Assembly (NCBI GenBank): GCA_963169105.1
Contig: OY720636.1
Coordinates: 117,260,188 to 117,324,187 of the forward strand
Direction: 5' to 3'
Source: Ceriagrion tenellum
Taxonomy: Eukaryota > Arthropoda > Insecta > Odonata > Coenagrionidae
DNA length: 64,000 bases
Made by a program: the position numbers and the translations under genes. Of the stretch, positions 13,347 through 25,517 are shown piece by piece. The stretch's first letter is position 1, and every line of letters starts with the position of its first letter. The notes under the pieces were generated by a model, which made no database searches, had not been told where the DNA came from, and worked only from the letters and a program-made list of their open reading frames with translations.

Positions 13347-13385
13347 CTGAGGACGATGGCAGACGATGCCTTCGCAACGTCGGTG
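13347..13385 (+). other. Hairpin motif downstream of the Penelope-like ORF, hammerhead-core-like
   Basis: CTGAGGA is followed by one base, then a stem (GATGGCA with TGCCTTC, one T-T mismatch), then GCAACGTCGG. The order is that of a hammerhead core (CUGANGA, stem II, GAAA). The second strand of the core reads GCAA instead of GAAA, and there is one extra base before the stem, so it does not fit the canonical ribozyme. Hammerhead ribozymes are known in Penelope-like elements. A degenerate relic is my inference. Confidence 0.35.
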
Positions 13386-13437
13386 CCACAAACCACCATC
13401 ACCCGGTTGAAAACCCGAGAGCTTTACATTCTAAAAA

Positions 13438-13842
13438 TACAAGGGCGAGTCAAATGAAAACCGGAAAACTGCTATAGAAAATCTAAAACCTCTCTTATTA
13501 CAATTAGATCCGGTACGTATGCGCATGAACTCTCCCTCCATCAATTGGCATTGGTACCGCGACCCCACGTAACCCAGGAGCGCGATATGGAAGTTTCCAA
13601 TATGGCGGCCCCACTACTGGAGTGCACCAAAGAAGAGCAGCGCGGAGTGATCCGTTTCCTACACAGTGAAGGAACGAAACCAATAGAAATCCATCGACGC
13701 ATGTTGGAACAGTATGGGGCTGCATGTTTATCGCAGACTCAGGTGTACGAATGGTATAAGAAATTCAGCAGCGGCACAACAAGTTTGGCGGACGAGCCGA
13801 GGCCAAGCCAGACACATCGTGTTCTAACTAGAGATGCCGCCG
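13438..13842 (+). pseudogene. Mariner-like element, 5' end and N-terminal transposase part
   Basis: The left end begins near 13440 with GGGCGAGTCAAATGAAAACC, which resembles mariner terminal repeats. It is followed by an open frame at 13545-13859 whose likely start is ATG 13587 or 13602. The protein shows the paired-like helix-turn-helix region of mariner transposases: KEEQRGVIRFLHSEG, then PIEIHRRMLEQYG, then SQTQVYEWYKKFSSG, then a DEPRPSQ stretch like the start of the linker (about 85 residues). The catalytic domain is missing. The frame runs at about 13842 into a GCC-rich segment and stops at 13857. No right terminal repeat is found nearby. This is a 3'-truncated or interrupted copy. Confidence 0.85.
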
Positions 13843-13910
13843 CGCCGCCGGCAAATTAAGCCACGCCGCCACCGACAAAAACTCCGGCGGCGGCGCCGTG
13901 GCGTGACATA
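13842..13910. other. GCC-rich segment at the mariner breakpoint
   Basis: This is a sharp run of GCC and GGC triplets in AT-rich surroundings, with two internal inverted GCCGCC/GGCGGC pairings. It begins exactly where recognisable mariner coding sequence stops. A similar GCC-rich palindrome lies at 17670-17725. The two might be ends of one insertion, but I could not find the rest of the mariner beyond the second. Confidence 0.5.
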
Positions 13911-16784
13911 CTGGAGTGGACCATATTTTTCGGAAACCCGAATTTCTTTCGAAACATACCCTGATTGGTGCCATTGGATTAGGAAATATCATATGTAAAA
14001 TATTGCCATTGGAGAAGGAGAAGACCCATCGGGTCAATTGTCAGAAATGACCTGACCTTTTTAATTTCTTTTCTGAAATTAAAAACATTTTATTACATAT
14101 TTTATATGTTCCATATCGAATATTTTCAATTTCTGCGGAATAGTTTCTGAGACACGACCCTGAGAGAGCGCATGCCACCCAAGTTGCCTGGAGCGCCTAG
14201 GAACTGGAATCGTTCCGCAAAAGTCGACTTCAGACTTCGGACATTGGACGATCCAACCTTGGAAGTCGACTGGACGACACACTAGTCGACTTCAGCTTCT
14301 AAAGTTCCAAATACAAAGCCAAAGCTATACAGCAAAAGAAACGGAAACTATGTTATTTCATGATTTTTATTAAAGTTGATTATGTTGCGATTGTTTTGTG
14401 ACCAAAATAGTGATGGCCAATGTAAACAGCACAAAAATGGTACGTAGGATGATAGTTTTATTCTAAATAACAATATATAGGAAGTAAAGAAATACTGGAA
14501 ATATTCTGAATGATAATTATGGAGTTGAAGAACCTGTTCGACGAAAAAATGATAATAAGGAGAGTATTTTCGCGAAAGAACGAGCGTGAGCAAGCCGAAA
14601 AATGGACTGGAAAGTAAAAGTACTTGAGAATATTAGGATGGTGGTGTAATGTTAGCTCATGGATCGCTGAAACGAAACGATTAACAATTATAAGATAAAT
14701 TTGAGGCACTCGTGGATCCGGATCATTTCCTTTCTCTTGGTCTGCTTGAAAGGGTCCCTCGCTGCCTGGCTAGTTCATTTTTGCCGTTGACGGTTTTGTA
14801 AGTCTCAAGTATAGTCTTATGCTCAGTCCTCGATAAAGCGATGTGAGTTGTAGCCCTCCCGTTGTACTAAATTCTCAATTACAAACCGTGCCCTTCACTT
14901 TGTCGACATGCAGTTTTCAGTAATATATTCCCACATAGAACTCTTGCGTACCATTTTCGATATCAGATGTCACACGATGGGACAGTAAACCAAGTACCGT
15001 CGTCGAAACACAAACACAAGTCTGCACTTGCCACCGGTATAAATTCTCGCGCTGAACATGAAATAGTGAAAAGCCAAATATGTGTAATAGCTGTTAAGGC
15101 TGAAAAGGGCTGGCGCAATGCCTTGGTCCACTCCTCGTTCTACTCGTATTCTCCTGTACCCTAAATTCCTGGTTCTGCATACAAAGAAAATAAACTCATC
15201 CGGACGATTCCCATGATCAGCACATTAGCGACTGTCTTTCATTCGCGATATAACAAACCTATGCATCAAGTTGGTTCCTTTATGCATATGTTAAAGCCAA
15301 AATGGCTTGACGAAGCTATGGGCAACTGTTTTGTCCATCGAAGGGGAGATATAAATTTATAGATCTTCAAATAGTTTGATTGAGACAGGTGAGGAGTGCT
15401 GAGGTTTTAAAAACTCAACTTTTTGCTACCATGTACTGATGAAAGTGTGAAAATGGTACCACACGACAAGGAACTTAAAAAGAAGGGACATTTGAAATGT
15501 TTTGATTTTTTCGTCGCTTTCTAATGAAGGCACCAAGTCTAAAGAACGACAAAGCTAATCATATTGCCCAGCCTTCTTTGGAACTATTCTTAAACTGGGA
15601 TAAATGTATGCCTTCCTGAGAAATAGCCATTCTAAAAGTGTGAAAATGGTGCCACTTTCCTTCCTCCTAGACAAGTTTATGCTTCTAGAAAATAATAAAT
15701 TTTGTTTTCAGGCTCATAAATATTTTACAACAAATTCTATTTGCACAAAATGTTCAATTGATTATTCGAAAATCGAAATGGCAGTCGTACAAAATTCTAA
15801 AGTTTATGACATAAGTCGACTTTGAAAATTGAGAGTCGGTTTTCCAAAAAGTTGACTTTCGGAGTAGAAAGTCGACTTCTAATTTTTAATATTTAGGCGC
15901 ACCCTCTCGCAATTTCGAATCTATTAAGCGAGCTGCCACATATCACTTTTAGCGACAGAGTATTTTTTTAAGAAATTAGACGTTTTTTTCTAAAGATAAC
16001 TGAACGTACGTACTTGTTTACTGCCATATTTAGAGCAAAAATATGAATAACAATTGAGAAGTACTCGGGTTATTTTTTACCAGAGCTACATCAGTTTAAT
16101 CACGAAATTACTCATTGGTACTTCAAATATACATTACTCTGCAAAATCGCCGTAGTGAAAATAGCGAGTTATTATTTCACAGTGGTTTTAATCGTGATGA
16201 TCAAAACATAAGAGACTCTAGCATTAACTTTATTTATTCTGAGGGGAAAGCCAGGAAAAATGGTTCTCCTCTAGAAGGATGAGCTGCTTAAGAGATGATA
16301 GAACTCTTGACATTTCTCTCTATGTGGAACTTCTGTTGCTGTTCGAGAGGGTAGGCAGATGTTTTGTCCTAAAAAGTACGTACACATAAATACATTACAC
16401 AAGAGTATCAGAAACCTGTCCAACTTGAACTAATACATTTCGCTGGCAGTACGCACCTGAGAGACTTATCTCCACGATCGACTCTGCGACATAAAGGAGG
16501 AGTGCGTCTGACACTACGCTAACGTTAAGGTTGCGGCTGCTGAAACCGAATCACCTTCTTCCTCTTACGCCAAAATTGTGCAACACATTAATGAACTCAT
16601 CAAGAAGCACTCGATAGTCGAGCGATCGAAGAAGCTGTAGAGAGGGAGTTCCCTCTGTACCTATCTAATTCCAGAGAACGTCTCCGACAACGACTTGCTG
16701 CGGCACTGGATGGATAGGCGCCTTCAGTCTCCGTAACGGCGAGTAACAACGGGTTGGAAATATATGGGCGTAGGTTTGTTCGAT
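13911..16784. other. Unrecognised block with GTCGAC palindrome clusters
   Basis: No gene is recognised. AAGTCGACTT-type palindromes cluster at 14221-14230, 14263-14271 and 14284-14292, and again at 15813-15822 and 15868-15877, with a diverged AGTTGACTTT at 15850-15859. Elsewhere in the window I noticed this motif only rarely. The two clusters are about 1.6 kb apart and may mark ends or subterminal regions of an element. Confidence 0.4.
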
Positions 16785-17185
16785 GGGCAATCATCGATAA
16801 TTGTCACTGTCGATGTCTTTGATTATCGATTTTCGACAGTAATCTTTGATGATTGTCAATTTTCGTTGACCCGTACGAGACGTCGTCCGTGCGCCAGGCC
16901 GCGGTTGACGGCAGATACGCGCCAATTTTCCGATTTACTAGTCAGTGATCGTCAACACAATAAGCTTATAGTGCGTTCACTAGATCACTGCCCATCGACT
17001 GGCCTTTGACATTCGATTATTGATTGACCATTGACAATCAATAAATAATCGACAATCGATTGGCCATCGAAAGTTGATAGACCGTCGTTAATCGATCGAT
17101 CATTGGTAGTATATCGACCATCGGCAATCGATCGGACAGTGTCAATCAATTGACCGTCGAAAATCGATTGACAATCGTAGTATGG
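16785..17185. repeat. ATCGA-rich degenerate tandem repeat
   Basis: Two blocks (about 16785-16870 and 17005-17180) consist of near-copies of a unit of roughly 20 bp built on ATCGATTGACNATCG-like words. A less repetitive segment separates them. On the minus strand the second block is open (16985-17230) and reads as DGQSI-type repeats. That is expected when a multiple-of-three period lacks stops, and no known protein matches. I treat it as a satellite-like array, not a gene. The unit is too degenerate to give a firm consensus by eye. Confidence 0.6.
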
Positions 17186-17669
17186 TATTCGATGCCCACC
17201 AACGTCATCTACAGTCGACATAAATGACAATTTTGATTCATCGAACCATGAAACAGGCCTGTCTGTGCGTGGCGAGCATCACCTAGCGTAATCTACGCAT
17301 ATTCATTGTTGCTGGACTTTTTCAAACAGCTAAAAAAACTGCAAGGCTCATCTCTGAGTTGGAAAACAAGATATTATTCATCAGAATGACGATGTGCGTC
17401 GGTGTCGTGAACTAGCGGCAGGTGGTAGCCATAATAATAATTCAGCCATGCGCGCCAAAGAACATTTTTTCTGTACACTGAGTATTGTTAGTATAGTTTG
17501 GATCAAAAACTACTGCAATATTTCATAGTTAACCGTTTACACACAAATATTTATATTTATTAACTACTTTATACTCATTGAGACGTATAAGGCGTAATTA
17601 TGAACTCCATAACTTTTCATTTATGCATAGATACGACTGTTTATCAGTTCATTACTTTTTTAAAGTTTA

Positions 17670-17725
17670 TTACTTCGGCGGCTCCGCCACTGGCGGCGCC
17701 GCCGAAGTAAAACTTCGCGGCGTCC
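17670..17725. repeat. GCC-rich palindrome
   Basis: TTACTTCGGCGGC (17670-17682) pairs perfectly with its reverse complement ending at 17710. Extra GGCGG/CCGCC pairing fills the loop. An AACTTCGCGGCG stretch follows directly, then AGCTCTAA. The composition matches the 13842-13910 segment. It could be the terminal hairpin of an unidentified element. Confidence 0.6.
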
Positions 17726-17743
17726 AGCTCTAATATACTTAAA

Positions 17744-17965
17744 TTTCATTTCTTCATAGATAATGAGCACATATCCACGGGTATGGACACTAATGGTAAG
17801 GCATTGACTAAAGAAGAGGTGGGATAGAGGAGGAGTAAGAGGGAGAGGGAGTGATTTCATTTCTTCATAGATAATGAGCACATATCCACGGGTATGGCCA
17901 CAAAAGGTAAGGCATTGACTAAAGAAGAGGTGGGATAGAGGAGGAGAAAGAAGGAGAGGGAGTGA
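17744..17965. repeat. 111-bp tandem duplication, two copies
   Basis: Copy one (17744-17854) and copy two (17855-17965) both begin TTTCATTTCTTCATAGATAA and differ at about five positions. The low divergence suggests a fairly recent local duplication. Minus-strand frames through the array merely repeat the unit and are not treated as a gene. Confidence 0.9.
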
Positions 17966-20566
17966 CGTTATCACACTATTATCAACAAGTGCCGAGGTAA
18001 AGTGGAAACGTGAAACGCACTGTAGGTGCTTAAAATTGGTGGCATGAAGTAGATGCTCAGCCACATTTCAATATACGGTAGAACTACAGAAGTTCGTTCG
18101 GGTTTTTTCAAGTTACTGTTTGGCTCTCGATCATCTTACAATTTCTACATCTATCTTACCCATTCCCATCTATATCATCCTACAAAAGAATATAAAACAC
18201 TTTTAAAAGCTGGTGTGTGTATATCAAATACCAAAATTTTGCGATACAATAAACTATTAATGGGCTAAAATTGCATTGGCAAAAGTTGCATCCAAAGTGA
18301 AAATCAGATGTGCTTGAAGGTAAATCACTAGTATTAGCTATATATGATTTTAAGAAAATTTCTTGGCTGTACTTTTTACTTGCACTTATGCATGACATGG
18401 CCAATCAATTTTATTGGCAAAATTACGTATTGGAAGGCACGCATCACGTCTTTAATACTTACGTTTTCCTGCCATGGTGAAATAAGGAATCTTTTACGCA
18501 TTTCAACCTTCACATCTTACCCATCACTTAGTGGGTTTCAATCAACCCTCCACTTGAGCACAATCTATTTGACTTGACCTAGTTAAGTGATCTCATTTCT
18601 AGTCTGGAAAAATTCGATTGCAGTTCCAAAGTTTGCCGATGTGCGCGTCACTTCTATGGGATTCTCTTGCGGTTAAGAGCTTCTATTCACCATTGGAAAC
18701 CCTTAAGTCTGACTGCAGAACTAATTTTGCCTCCATTTCCCAATTAGATGTGCATGAAGCAGCAGCATCCAAACTTCCAATTATGGTTGTGTCGCACCAC
18801 TTTAGTCCACCTTAACGTTTATGAGCAGGTATACTTATATCTAAACGTACAGTGACTAGAATAAGCTAATTGTCTGTATTTCATTTTAAAAACTGTTAAA
18901 GTCATTATGATTTAAGTAACCACCAAAACTAAAAGGCCCTTTATTATCAAAGTAAAAAAATAAAAATACTCTGTGAGTATATGATAATACTATTGGTACG
19001 ATAGCAGCTAGTAATTCCAGGCAGTAACTTTTCCTTCCAAATACTGTACTTTTAGTTTCCCAATGAAATTGGAGCATAGTTTATCGAAACCAACGCTTTA
19101 AGAAAGAAAGGGACTATGATGGCAAGTAACGAGCCAAAAATAACGGAAATTTAGAAGAAACACGTATCATTCAATGAGCTTTAATGAAGCTAAATATGAG
19201 TTATAATTAGGAAAGCATTTCCATTTTTTTCTACACGGGAATACAACAAGAATCTGCTAACTACACAATTAAGTTTTTGTGTTTAGAATAAAAAAAGAAA
19301 CATCACATTAATTTCCATAAGAGATCATTAATAACTTCAAATAATATATAGATATCATCTTAAAAACGCGTATTCTGAAAAATAATTTGGATCAGTAATT
19401 ACTAGTATAATAGCTAACTAATATTAGAATAAGTTAAAATTAGTTTTATATTGAGTAAATGTTTTCCGCAATCTACTCATGGACAGCAGCTGAAGCATTT
19501 TCATCGATTAATCCATAAATGACATGGATTTCCGCGTATTCTTCATTTATGAACATAGATGGCATTTTTTTCTTATTGCACCAATACAAAAAATGACTAT
19601 ACAGGTTAACATGCGATAGTGGCTGAGTCGCTGCACCTGCAACTCAACATCAGCCGTCAATTGTGTATACATTTAACAAAGCAGGTAAAACTTAGCTTAA
19701 GACATACTAGGAGGCTTAAACAGGAAACCTCATCTCAAATTAAAGGGAAAGAAATTCCACTTGATGAGCACTTCTTTTTCTTTTTTAAAACTAAGAAATT
19801 GTTAAAGATTTAAATTCATTCAGGTTGTGCGGAAAAATTTCCGATTGTTAACGTGTCTAACAATGATTCTGGAATTAGGAGAAACTGTTCGTTCATATTG
19901 TAAACCCCACCAACAAGTATTTGTTGTCTTTGTGACTGTTAACTTTGTAACTCTCAGCAACCAGACCATGACCTTGGTTCTATATTCTCCCCGGGTCTTT
20001 TTCTCAAAGGCAAGTTTTGACTAGTGTCACAAATTGCCAAGGTTTTCTAAGCAAATTAAAGCTCTTATCCACAAGAACATATGTTGCTTCGTTGTAATAA
20101 CATCAGTTAAGTTACCATATCTTCCGTATTTTCTAAGGTGTAGATGTGATGTTTACTGCATTAAATTGACAAATAAATTTACTAAAAGTTTTATTCTTAC
20201 ACTTTCTTTGATATCTCTGAAATTAAGAGCGCTATGGTACATTATTTGTTTTTGAGGAATTAAATTTCGAGGAAAATTCGACATCCATCGTAAAAATACG
20301 ATACCGTTGGATTTGATGATAGCAGAACAAGAACAATACATATCTAATGTACCACTGTGAAAAGTTTCAAATCACATCAATCGATACTCGTTATTGAAAT
20401 TAGGTGTTTTCATAGTGATTGCAGAATACTTCTGAAAAAATGTTTACGTAGCCATAGCTCGGTTACTAAGGAGTTGCGACCCCATGTTGCTAAAAAAAAA
20501 ATGCTTAAAATCACCTCCCCTACCTCCTCCAGAAGTTTCGAACTTTCCTCCTGAAACACACTGTAT
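17966..20566. other. AT-rich stretch, no gene seen
   Basis: Short open frames are present on both strands without recognisable domains. No repeat found elsewhere in the window maps here. Confidence 0.45.
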
Positions 20567-21130
20567 ATAGACTAGCAGGCAGCTAGCGTGCTCACTCCGT
20601 GAGCAGGGGTGTGTACCCGCCCCAGAGCTATCAACTGTTCTCCTTTGTTGTTTTTAAAGCATTTGAATCAGAGAGCTGTGTGGTTTCTTTTTTTACAACC
20701 TTTACTGTCTTCCACTCTCCCTTTTGGCCGTTCTCCTTTGTCACTGTGTTTCCCAGCATCTGGTTGTTGCAACCACAACCTAAAAACGATCCATTTCATC
20801 TCCAAATAACTTACACCTTTGCACGGCTGGGAACCTAACACCCCCTGCCACATGCACAGGCAGTCGCTATTTTGAATCTTATATAAACTAACAGAATACA
20901 CTCCTTTTAATTCATGTCTCCATTTCATCTCCAAATATCTTACACCTTTGCACGGCTGGTAACCTAACACCCCTTCCACACGCCAAATAAAAATCCAAAA
21001 CTACTACCAAATCATGAAGACAGAGATTCCACATTCAACGCACCAAACTTCACTCCTCTAGCTCAAAACTTGACAGAGAAAGAAACAAAATGGATACAGA
21101 ATGACTGACACGCTACAAAATTAATATATA
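20567..21130 (+). repeat. Dispersed repeat family A, copy 2
   Basis: This is the same order as the copy at 3625-4363: ACTAGCAGG start, the CTCAC/GTGAG hairpin at about 20588-20606, the body, two tandem units (CTCCAAATA at 20810 and 20929, about 119 bp apart), and the tail ending ACAAAATTAATATATA. Here the start preserves TATATAGACTAGC. The tail runs directly into family B. Confidence 0.75.
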
Positions 21131-21548
21131 ACATCGTAGCATTCTCCTGTTTTACTCAGCTATAATTTTAGTTTCATTTTTTAATTCAGCAGAAGAAAAC
21201 CACATTATATTATGTTCACCGAGTTTCGACATTCTTTTGCAGTAAAGTGTGGATACTAAACTGCAGCCCATTTGCATTTCTGAGGCTTTCCGCATTAATA
21301 TAACATCGTGGCAATCTCCTGTTTTACAGGGGTCCAACTTAAATTAGTCCACTTGAAATGAATTTTGCCAATTTTAGGCAAAAATATCCCTGAAAATATC
21401 GTAATCAGCAACATTTCAGTATACTGCCTAGATTTCTACTGTAATACCTATCTCTAGATATAAAACCCAGTCACCATTGTAAAAGTCCCATTTCCCTTCT
21501 AAAGCTAATGCTAATTCCACGGTTACCAAGGAAATATCCTATTTTTGA
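21131..21548 (+). repeat. Dispersed repeat family B, copy 1
   Basis: The segment is closely similar to 49919-50480. It begins with one unit of about 170 bp, bounded by ACATCGTRGCATTCTCCTG-type boxes at 21131 and 21303. A unique part follows, starting GGGGTCCAACTTAAATT and ending near TTACCAAGGAAATAT. No coding capacity is evident. It abuts family A on its left and another piece of family A on its right, which suggests one composite element or a nested insertion. Confidence 0.75.
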
Positions 21549-21734
21549 CAGAAGTATAAAATTCATGATTTTTACATAAAAAAAGCGATTTATAGGGAAA
21601 TTTTTTTCGTATAACAAAATTGAATGAAAATATAAGAAACTGCAATAATTTATTCATCTAATGGCGAAAACTATAACAATCCACGTTTAGTGGAACTTAT
21701 TAAAATATGCAAAAAGAGAAACCTCTGCACTTGT

Positions 21735-21947
21735 TTCATCTCCAAATATCTTACATCTTTGCACGACTGGTGATCTAATACCCCCTGCCACACGCCCAAG
21801 CTATAAAATCAAAAGTACTACTAAATCATGAAGGTAGAGATTCCACACTCAACACACCAAACCTCACTCTTCTAGCTCAAAAACTGACAGAGAAAGAAAC
21901 AAAACGGATACAGAATGACTGACACGATACAAAATTAATTTATATAG
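21735..21947 (+). repeat. Dispersed repeat family A, 3' fragment
   Basis: Only the last tandem unit and tail of family A are present (CTCCAAATATCTTAC at 21740, tail ending ACAAAATTAATTTATATAG). About 185 bp of unmatched AT-rich DNA separates it from family B. It could be the displaced 3' end of the copy starting at 20567. Confidence 0.7.
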
Positions 21948-24900
21948 ATAAGTGAGAATGGCTTCACCTCACGCCTCTATACGAGGTCCAATAAGAATTC
22001 TCGAGCCTCTATAAGTAGTAGCGTCCCACTCTTTTAAGGTGTGCCACGAATATTCGTGAACACTGAATTAATTGCTCACGCCGAGACTTGACAAATGCTT
22101 CTCCTGCTAGGGTGCTTAAAGAGTGCCTAAATTTCCCATGTATACCATGTGCACGTAATCCTACTGATTTTCCGCTTTTCTCCCCTATCTTCCATTTACC
22201 ACATATAAAGCATTCATAATACCTTAAACACGCATAACACGCATAAGCTTCTTTGCAATAATTATCATTCAGAGGTAAATTAACGGATGTAATCTCTTGA
22301 GTTCATCATATTTTTGTAGCTGAATGGGAATAAATTTTCATGGAGACATACGCAAGTGTTTGCGTCATTCAACTTAGCAGAATTCGCTGAAAATTCGGTG
22401 TGAGCCTGGGATGTGAATTATTAATTGAAATACGTGATTGCTATTGCGGCTGAGCGGTAAATAACTCTCCGCTGGCTTTTCACACTCTCCTACTTCGTCC
22501 ATATCCGCTAATTCCAGTCCAAATGGAATATATGATAAAGAGAACAAATAAAGGTTCTGCATTACCCTATCGAGTTTGAGGAAATTACCCTTGTTAATGT
22601 ATTTTTTCGCCAAATTCTTCATTTTTAACAATGAAGAGTTGGTAAAATTTTCATCCAGGAAAATTGTGCCAGCGTTTGAAGTAGTATCTAATTTTTCCCC
22701 ACTTCTTTACAAACTCACAGCAATCATTTACCTCTTAATTAATAATCAATAACCAGAAATTTTGTTGAAAGTCAATTGCTTGCATTTGTCAATATGGAAA
22801 ACTCTTTAACTCGTGACTCTTCGATAGTACAGTAGGTATATAAAATAAGAGGAACGTGCTTTGTTGATTTTTAAATGTAGAAAATTAGAAATTAACGGGT
22901 TTTAATCCGATAGGTAAAAGGTAAAAGTAAGCTATTAACATTAAGCTATTAAAAAATTATAAATATTTTCGTGTGATGCGGTGAGTATTTATATCTATTA
23001 ATGCTTGAACACTAGAACCGCATTGGGGCACCCAGAACTTATCATTACTATCACGAATAGTTCTATCCAATATTATTTTCATATTTATCTGATAATGAAA
23101 TGAAGCTCTTGAGTGAGATTATTATGTATGAATTAAGCATTAAACTTAAAATTATGTGTTTAGCCAAGGTTATCAAGTTTCTAAATTCTGATGATCCTCA
23201 TTTCATCAATTTTCAGTGTGCCGGGACAAGCCACGGGTTAACCTTACGGAGTCCCCCATAGTGCAAGTATAGGCGAAATTCCACAGAGGATGTATCATCC
23301 GCCTTGACCTGGACTTAAACCCAAATCCCTAGTTCCGGATTTATTAAAATCATATTTCACCCAAAATAAAGTTCAGGACTGTGATCCGCGTTGACATTAT
23401 ATCTGCGTTGGAAATAATTATTTTTTTTATTCCAGACCTCGTATTTGGTAGAACACAAATAGAATGCTTTTAATAGCATTTGGTCCCTATAAAATCAAAC
23501 ACCATCAAGTATATTGATAGATCATTGCTTGAAAAAAGTCATCAGACTGCTATATTGTAAACTGTAATAGCATTGACATAGATGGTCAACATTTCAAGAT
23601 TATAGTAGGGCACATTGGTACAAGAACTTATCACAGCACTTTCCAAATTCCTTCTACTAACTTTCCTCTCTTTCCCAATACATTACACTAGTATGGTAAC
23701 CACAGACGAGAAAATCATTCACTGAGGAGTAGTTTGCACAGATTTATCTGCCAACGCGTTAAACTAAGAAGTATTTTTACGCGTTACTGCCCACTGAATT
23801 TTCCAAACGCAGAGTGTGAAAGGCTTCTTAATTTTTTTCCCGATTGAGAATTTCTCCGCATGGGATCGGTGAACACCAAGGAAAAATAAGGGTACGTCCA
23901 AGAATCAGCGTATCTGGCATCTGTCATCGATTGCATATCGGCTCGTCCAAACTGTAAAAAAAGTAACTCTACTTTTCCCTTTATTGCGCATTGATCAGAA
24001 GAGATAACGCCATATAGAGATAAAGATAAGTCATCAATTTTCGGCATACAAATTCATCAAAAATTGATGATAGAGTCAAGGCCTTACAAAATCTTTCTTA
24101 ATTGCTGTCAATGGGAATTCTGTTAAACGCCTTGGTTACAACATGCTCATGCACCAATCCCTTTTTCAATCCTTTACCATCCAATCCCTTCCATGAAAGT
24201 GGGCCATCTGTGAGGCTAACAGATGGGATGAATAATTTATGGATTTAATACGTCCAACCGTAAAGAGCTCACCAATGATTGAGGAGAGAATTGGTGAATT
24301 TGGCCGCGGAGAGGCATCTTAGAGACCAATAACCATGATACCACTGCATGACCCGATGGCCGGCTCATGTTTCAAATTCAGTTTTAATATTCCAGTTTTC
24401 TGCGTTCTAAACAAAATTTCTTCAGCATGATAAGCTTAAAAAACTAGTTATAAAACTAATTAATGAGGTAAGTATCTTAATAAAATATGAAAAATCTTTC
24501 CAAATGGAATTATTTAAGCTTTAAAATTTCAGCAGAAGAGACTTTTTTCATAACATTTGAGCAATATTAGCATAGTTACAATTTTGTAATCTACTCGGAA
24601 GTAATCTCAGCATGTATAAAATTGCATTTTTGTATTAAAAATTTGGCATATTCTATAAAATATTTTTTGCGCCAGCTACAGACAATGATACACACTTAAA
24701 GAGAAGCTATCTTGATTCTAAATGAAGTAATCTCATATGGGTCCATCTTTTACTTCAAACTTACTTCTTTTCTACTTCTTATGTTTCAGCCAAGTGTTAT
24801 TTTTCTTGAAATGGTTATCTTATGATATAATACCTTTTTTGCTTGAAGAATACTTCCGGCTATTCTGCTAACAATATCTGTTTTGTCTCTTATTTACCTA

Positions 24901-25517
24901 ATTGTTTAAATGTCCTTTTATTTCCATGCGTGGGAATATGATGCACAATTAAGGGAAGAGGTTGCACTTTCACAAAGTTTTGAGATCTTTAAATGAAACA
25001 TCCGAGGATATCATTAAGACGTCCACTGATTTATATCTTGAAACGTGACCATAATATTACTCAAGTACATTTATTTACCTGGCATACTAACGGTATGATC
25101 TCCTACATTCCAGCTATGGAGCCGTTCCAAGTATTTTACCTAGTGTGTTAAAAATGCATGAACTCTAAGGGAATGAGAAGAAAAGAGCATTCATGAAACC
25201 ATTGGGCTTTAAAGAGGAAACATACATTTTTATGGCTCTATGATTGCAATTATCATGAGACGACCCATGGATGAGATGATCCTCAGCCAAACGTCCCATG
25301 CCATCACTTAATGCGGGTAAACGGTATCTCTTTTCTTCTATTTTTTTTCGCTCCACAATGGCTTAAGAATGATATAAATTACGATTAAGGCTTCCAGAAA
25401 CCCGAGCTCTGCCTCCTCAATTAGTTTAAAATGAAATGCCTCCCATCAATGATAGAATTGATAAACTCGATTAATTCTGGCTTAACTTTGTGAAAATCCA
25501 TTCTAAAGAATTTCAAT
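21948..25517. other. AT-rich stretch, no gene seen
   Basis: I recognise no gene, RNA or repeat family here. Open frames such as 22374-22631 and 23784-24047 on the minus strand have no domain and flank no splice pattern I would trust. Confidence 0.45.

Noticed and set aside
13504..13725. Minus-strand frame over the mariner fragment
   Set aside because: It is the antisense shadow of the transposase N-terminus.
16985..17230. Minus-strand frame with DGQSI-type repeats
   Set aside because: It follows directly from the ATCGA satellite and matches no known protein family.
17660..18064. 134-codon minus-strand open frame with internal repeats
   Set aside because: It is produced by the 111-bp tandem duplication, whose length is a multiple of three, so one stop-free unit gives a longer frame.
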